From Candidatus Zixiibacteriota bacterium (lineage in GTDB: Bacteria > Zixibacteria > MSB-5A5 > GN15 > FEB-12), in assembly GCA_023700785.1 (NCBI GenBank), contig JAMPYH010000139.1, positions 1-7,193 on the forward strand: a stretch of DNA of 7,193 nucleotides, read 5' to 3'. The notes below the pieces were generated by a model that worked only from the letters and a program-made list of their open reading frames with translations, ran no database searches and was not told where the DNA came from. Every line of letters begins with the position of its first letter. Positions within the stretch are counted from its first letter, which is position 1. Made by a program: the position numbers and the translations under genes. Of this stretch, positions 5,691 through 7,193 are shown in pieces.

Positions 5691-6839
5691 TTAAATGACA
5701 TTAGTCTCATGCGTTTCGACCGCGCCGGCGAACCTGGTCGGCGAGAGCGGCGAAACATCGATGACCGGCTTTTCGCCGCTCAATATCTGGGCGGAAACCA
5801 GCCCGGCGGCAGGGGCATGCATAAAGCCATGGCCGGAGAATCCGGTGACATGGAACATGCCGCCAACTTCAGGATCGTATCCAATGATCGCCTGATGATC
5901 CGGCGTTGTTTCATAGAGTCCGGCCCACTGGTTGGCGATCTCCGCCGTCTCGAGCTGAGGGATCCGATCCAGCGCCTTTTCGATTATGGTGTCAACATAA
6001 TCAGGATCGGACGAGACATCGAACCCCGGCTTGACGGATTTATCCGCCCACCCGAGAAGCAGCCCTTTTGATTCTTTATGGAAATAGAGTCCGGACTTGA
6101 CATCAACCACCATCGGGAAAAACGGTCGAACAAAGTCCAGTTCGCCGGTGGTGACACACATCCGCTTGTACGGCTCAACTTTAACCTCGGCGCCTGCCAT
6201 CCGCCCGATCTCTCCCGCCCACGCGCCGGCGCAATTGATGACCATGGAAGTCTGTATCTCTCCCTTGGTCGTCCGCACCGATGTCAGCTTGTCTCCCGCC
6301 TTACCAAAGCCGGTCACCGCGCACTCCAGTTCAACTCCCACCCCCAGCCGTCGGATGGCCGACTCATAGCCGCGAAGGAACTCGCTCGGGTCGCCGAGGC
6401 CGTCATCATGGCAAAAAGTCGCCAGCTTGATATCATCGGTCCGGACATGCGGAGCGTACTGGGCTATCTCATTTGGCTTAAGCAATTGGACATTGAGTCC
6501 CAATGATCGCTGGAGTTCATAGTGTCGGGTGAATGTCTTGACATCGTCGTCGTCGGACAGTAGAAAGAGGTAGCCGACCTGGTCAAACAACGCTTCCGAG
6601 CCGGTCTCTTCCTTGAACTCGACAAACATCTTTTCGGAGAGCATCGACATTTCGATATTGGTTTTGGTCGAGAACTGGGCGCGGATCCCGCCGGCGGCTT
6701 TGGTCGTGGAACCAGCGCCGGTGAAAGGCTCTTTTTCGACCAGGACCACCTGGCCATACTTCTTTTTGGCGAGGTAAAACGCGACCGCGACTCCAATGAT
6801 CCCCCCGCCTATGACAACTGCATCTGCTTTAGTTCGCAT
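5691..6839 (-). CDS. FAD-dependent oxidoreductase, DAO family (sarcosine oxidase / proline dehydrogenase beta-like)
   Basis: A 382-residue flavoprotein of the D-amino-acid oxidase (DAO) superfamily, which oxidises the C-N bond of amino acids or N-methylated amines. The N-terminal dinucleotide fold has VVIGGGIIGVAVAFYLA (8-24) with the acidic end of strand 2 at E35 (VVLVEKE). GSTTKAAGGIRAQF (43-56) is the usual flavin-contact segment, INCAGAWAGEIG (201-212) the second FAD motif, WAGLYETTPDHQAIIG (305-320) and GFSGHGFMHAPAAG (333-346) the C-terminal FAD/substrate region. Length and motifs best match sarcosine oxidase beta and dye-linked proline dehydrogenase beta subunits; the substrate cannot be fixed. 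No alpha subunit, ferredoxin-like or electron-transfer flavoprotein gene is next to it. There is no signal peptide, so it should be cytoplasmic. ATG 6839 has AAGGG (6846-6850) 6 bases upstream; in-frame GTG (6842) and TTG (6845) are less likely. Confidence 0.9.
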   Translation of the reverse strand: MRTKADAVVIGGGIIGVAVAFYLAKKKYGQVVLVEKEPFTGAGSTTKAAGGIRAQFSTKTNIEMSMLSEKMFVEFKEETGSEALFDQVGYLFLLSDDDDVKTFTRHYELQRSLGLNVQLLKPNEIAQYAPHVRTDDIKLATFCHDDGLGDPSEFLRGYESAIRRLGVGVELECAVTGFGKAGDKLTSVRTTKGEIQTSMVINCAGAWAGEIGRMAGAEVKVEPYKRMCVTTGELDFVRPFFPMVVDVKSGLYFHKESKGLLLGWADKSVKPGFDVSSDPDYVDTIIEKALDRIPQLETAEIANQWAGLYETTPDHQAIIGYDPEVGGMFHVTGFSGHGFMHAPAAGLVSAQILSGEKPVIDVSPLSPTRFAGAVETHETNVI

Positions 6840-6875
6840 CACCAACCCTTATACCAGAGAAACGAAAAACGGTAC

Positions 6876-6889
6876 GTGAAGATTTTCAC
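6876..6889. promoter_or_regulatory. Possible operator: palindrome GTGAAnnnnTTCAC
   Basis: A perfect 5-bp inverted repeat with a 4-base centre, GTGAA-GATT-TTCAC, lies just downstream of the predicted -10 box of the oxidoreductase promoter and spans the expected transcript start (about 6884). A repressor bound here would block transcription. The arms are short enough to arise by chance. Confidence 0.3.
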
Positions 6890-6890
6890 T

Positions 6891-6918
6891 AAGGTAGGCA
6901 AAACCGCCCTAAAGTCAA
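6891..6918 (-). promoter_or_regulatory. Predicted promoter of the oxidoreductase gene
   Basis: On the minus strand TTGACT (-35, 6913-6918) is followed by a 16-bp spacer and TACCTT (6891-6896), within TACCTTAG. The expected start near 6884 gives a leader of about 45 bases before ATG 6839, including the AAGGG ribosome binding site. The layout is close to that of the purF promoter (TTGACT, 17 bp, TAGCTTAG), which strengthens both calls. Confidence 0.48.
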
Positions 6919-7085
6919 GGTCTTTCGCCCTTAGCGGCAGGGGAGACGATTTTGGCCGGAGACGTTGCGATTGGATCATCTCGAGTAACGTAAAATCCCA
7001 GGAGTACGCACAACCAATTATTATCCAATAAATTACTCGATCCCTCATGCCTACCGCGAGAAACAACGTGGAATGTTTACCTCCA
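6919..7085. other. Intergenic stretch upstream of the oxidoreductase gene
   Basis: I see no convincing gene here. The minus strand stays open in one frame, but that frame is rich in rare codons (ATA, AGG, CGA, TTA) unlike the neighbouring genes. An AT-rich imperfect inverted repeat (AATTATT/AATAAATT, about 7016-7032) is too weak to call a terminator. Confidence 0.4.
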
Positions 7086-7193
7086 CTAAGCCTTGCTTTG
7101 ACTCCGGCCTGTCGCACTAACCGTCGCATTCTCAATCGTTGCCCGCGAGCGTTTAATCTGATAGTATTTCGACCATGCCAGCATATCCTCGAC
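7086..7193 (-). CDS. Possible C-terminal end of an unidentified gene (partial)
   Basis: On the minus strand a frame open from the right edge encodes 35 residues, beginning VEDMLAWSKYYQIKRS and ending TGRSQSKA, and stops at the TAG at 7086-7088. Codon choice is like that of the neighbouring genes, and the hydrophilic, basic tail is plausible for a protein end. But 35 codons without a stop is expected by chance fairly often, and I recognise no family. A competing plus-strand start at 7175 cannot be excluded. Confidence 0.28.
   Translation of the reverse strand, partial: VEDMLAWSKYYQIKRSRATIENATVSATGRSQSKA

Noticed and set aside
5666..5758. 31-residue N-terminal extension of the exported unknown protein
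   Set aside because: It overlaps the oxidoreductase 3' end, is Arg-rich and would bury the signal peptide; ATG 5665 has GGGAG at ideal spacing.
6839..7192. Minus-strand frame open for 117 codons up to the edge, ending TGATG over the oxidoreductase ATG
   Set aside because: The overlap looks like translational coupling, but the codons (ATA, AGG, CGA, TTA) and the Arg/Ile/Trp-rich product differ from all neighbours, the best oxidoreductase promoter lies inside it, and no domain is recognisable.

Overview
The window is ordinary bacterial chromosome with dense coding on both strands, no RNA genes, no mobile element and no CRISPR. It suggests a respiring Gram-negative-type bacterium: it has a complex I membrane subunit, two proteins with export signals and an exported hydrolase. 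Base composition looks moderately GC-rich by eye (not computed). The two best promoter candidates have a -35 TTGACT followed by TA(G/C)CTTAG, which resembles the TAnnTTTG promoter of Bacteroidetes-related bacteria. That and the gene style would fit an FCB-type or other poorly cultured phylum, but I cannot place the organism from sequence alone.

Layout: positions 2-76 (+) hold the tail of an upstream gene, probably nuoM, overlapping nuoN (69-1520, +), apparently the last gene of a nuo operon. A large perfect hairpin (1535-1579) works in both directions as a terminator between nuoN and the convergent purF (1596-3008, -). A 289-bp region with the purF promoter separates purF from a divergent GAF + HisKA protein (3298-4065, +) that has a phospho-acceptor histidine but no ATPase domain. 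It runs tail to tail, 5 bp apart, into an exported alpha/beta hydrolase (4071-4856, -). Upstream of that on the minus strand are an exported helical protein of unknown function (4937-5665) and a DAO-family FAD oxidoreductase (5691-6839). An intrinsic terminator (4885-4913) lies between the unknown protein and the hydrolase. The right edge (6840-7193) is mostly intergenic, with a promoter and possible operator for the oxidoreductase and perhaps the end of another minus-strand gene.

The genes form separate small units: respiration (nuoN), purine synthesis (purF), signalling (GAF-HisKA), and a probable two-gene oxidoreductase/exported-protein transcript followed by the hydrolase. I see no convincing new multi-gene system. 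The most unusual items are the kinase-like protein without a catalytic domain, the exported His/Cys-bearing protein with a possible internal duplication, and the shared promoter architecture.
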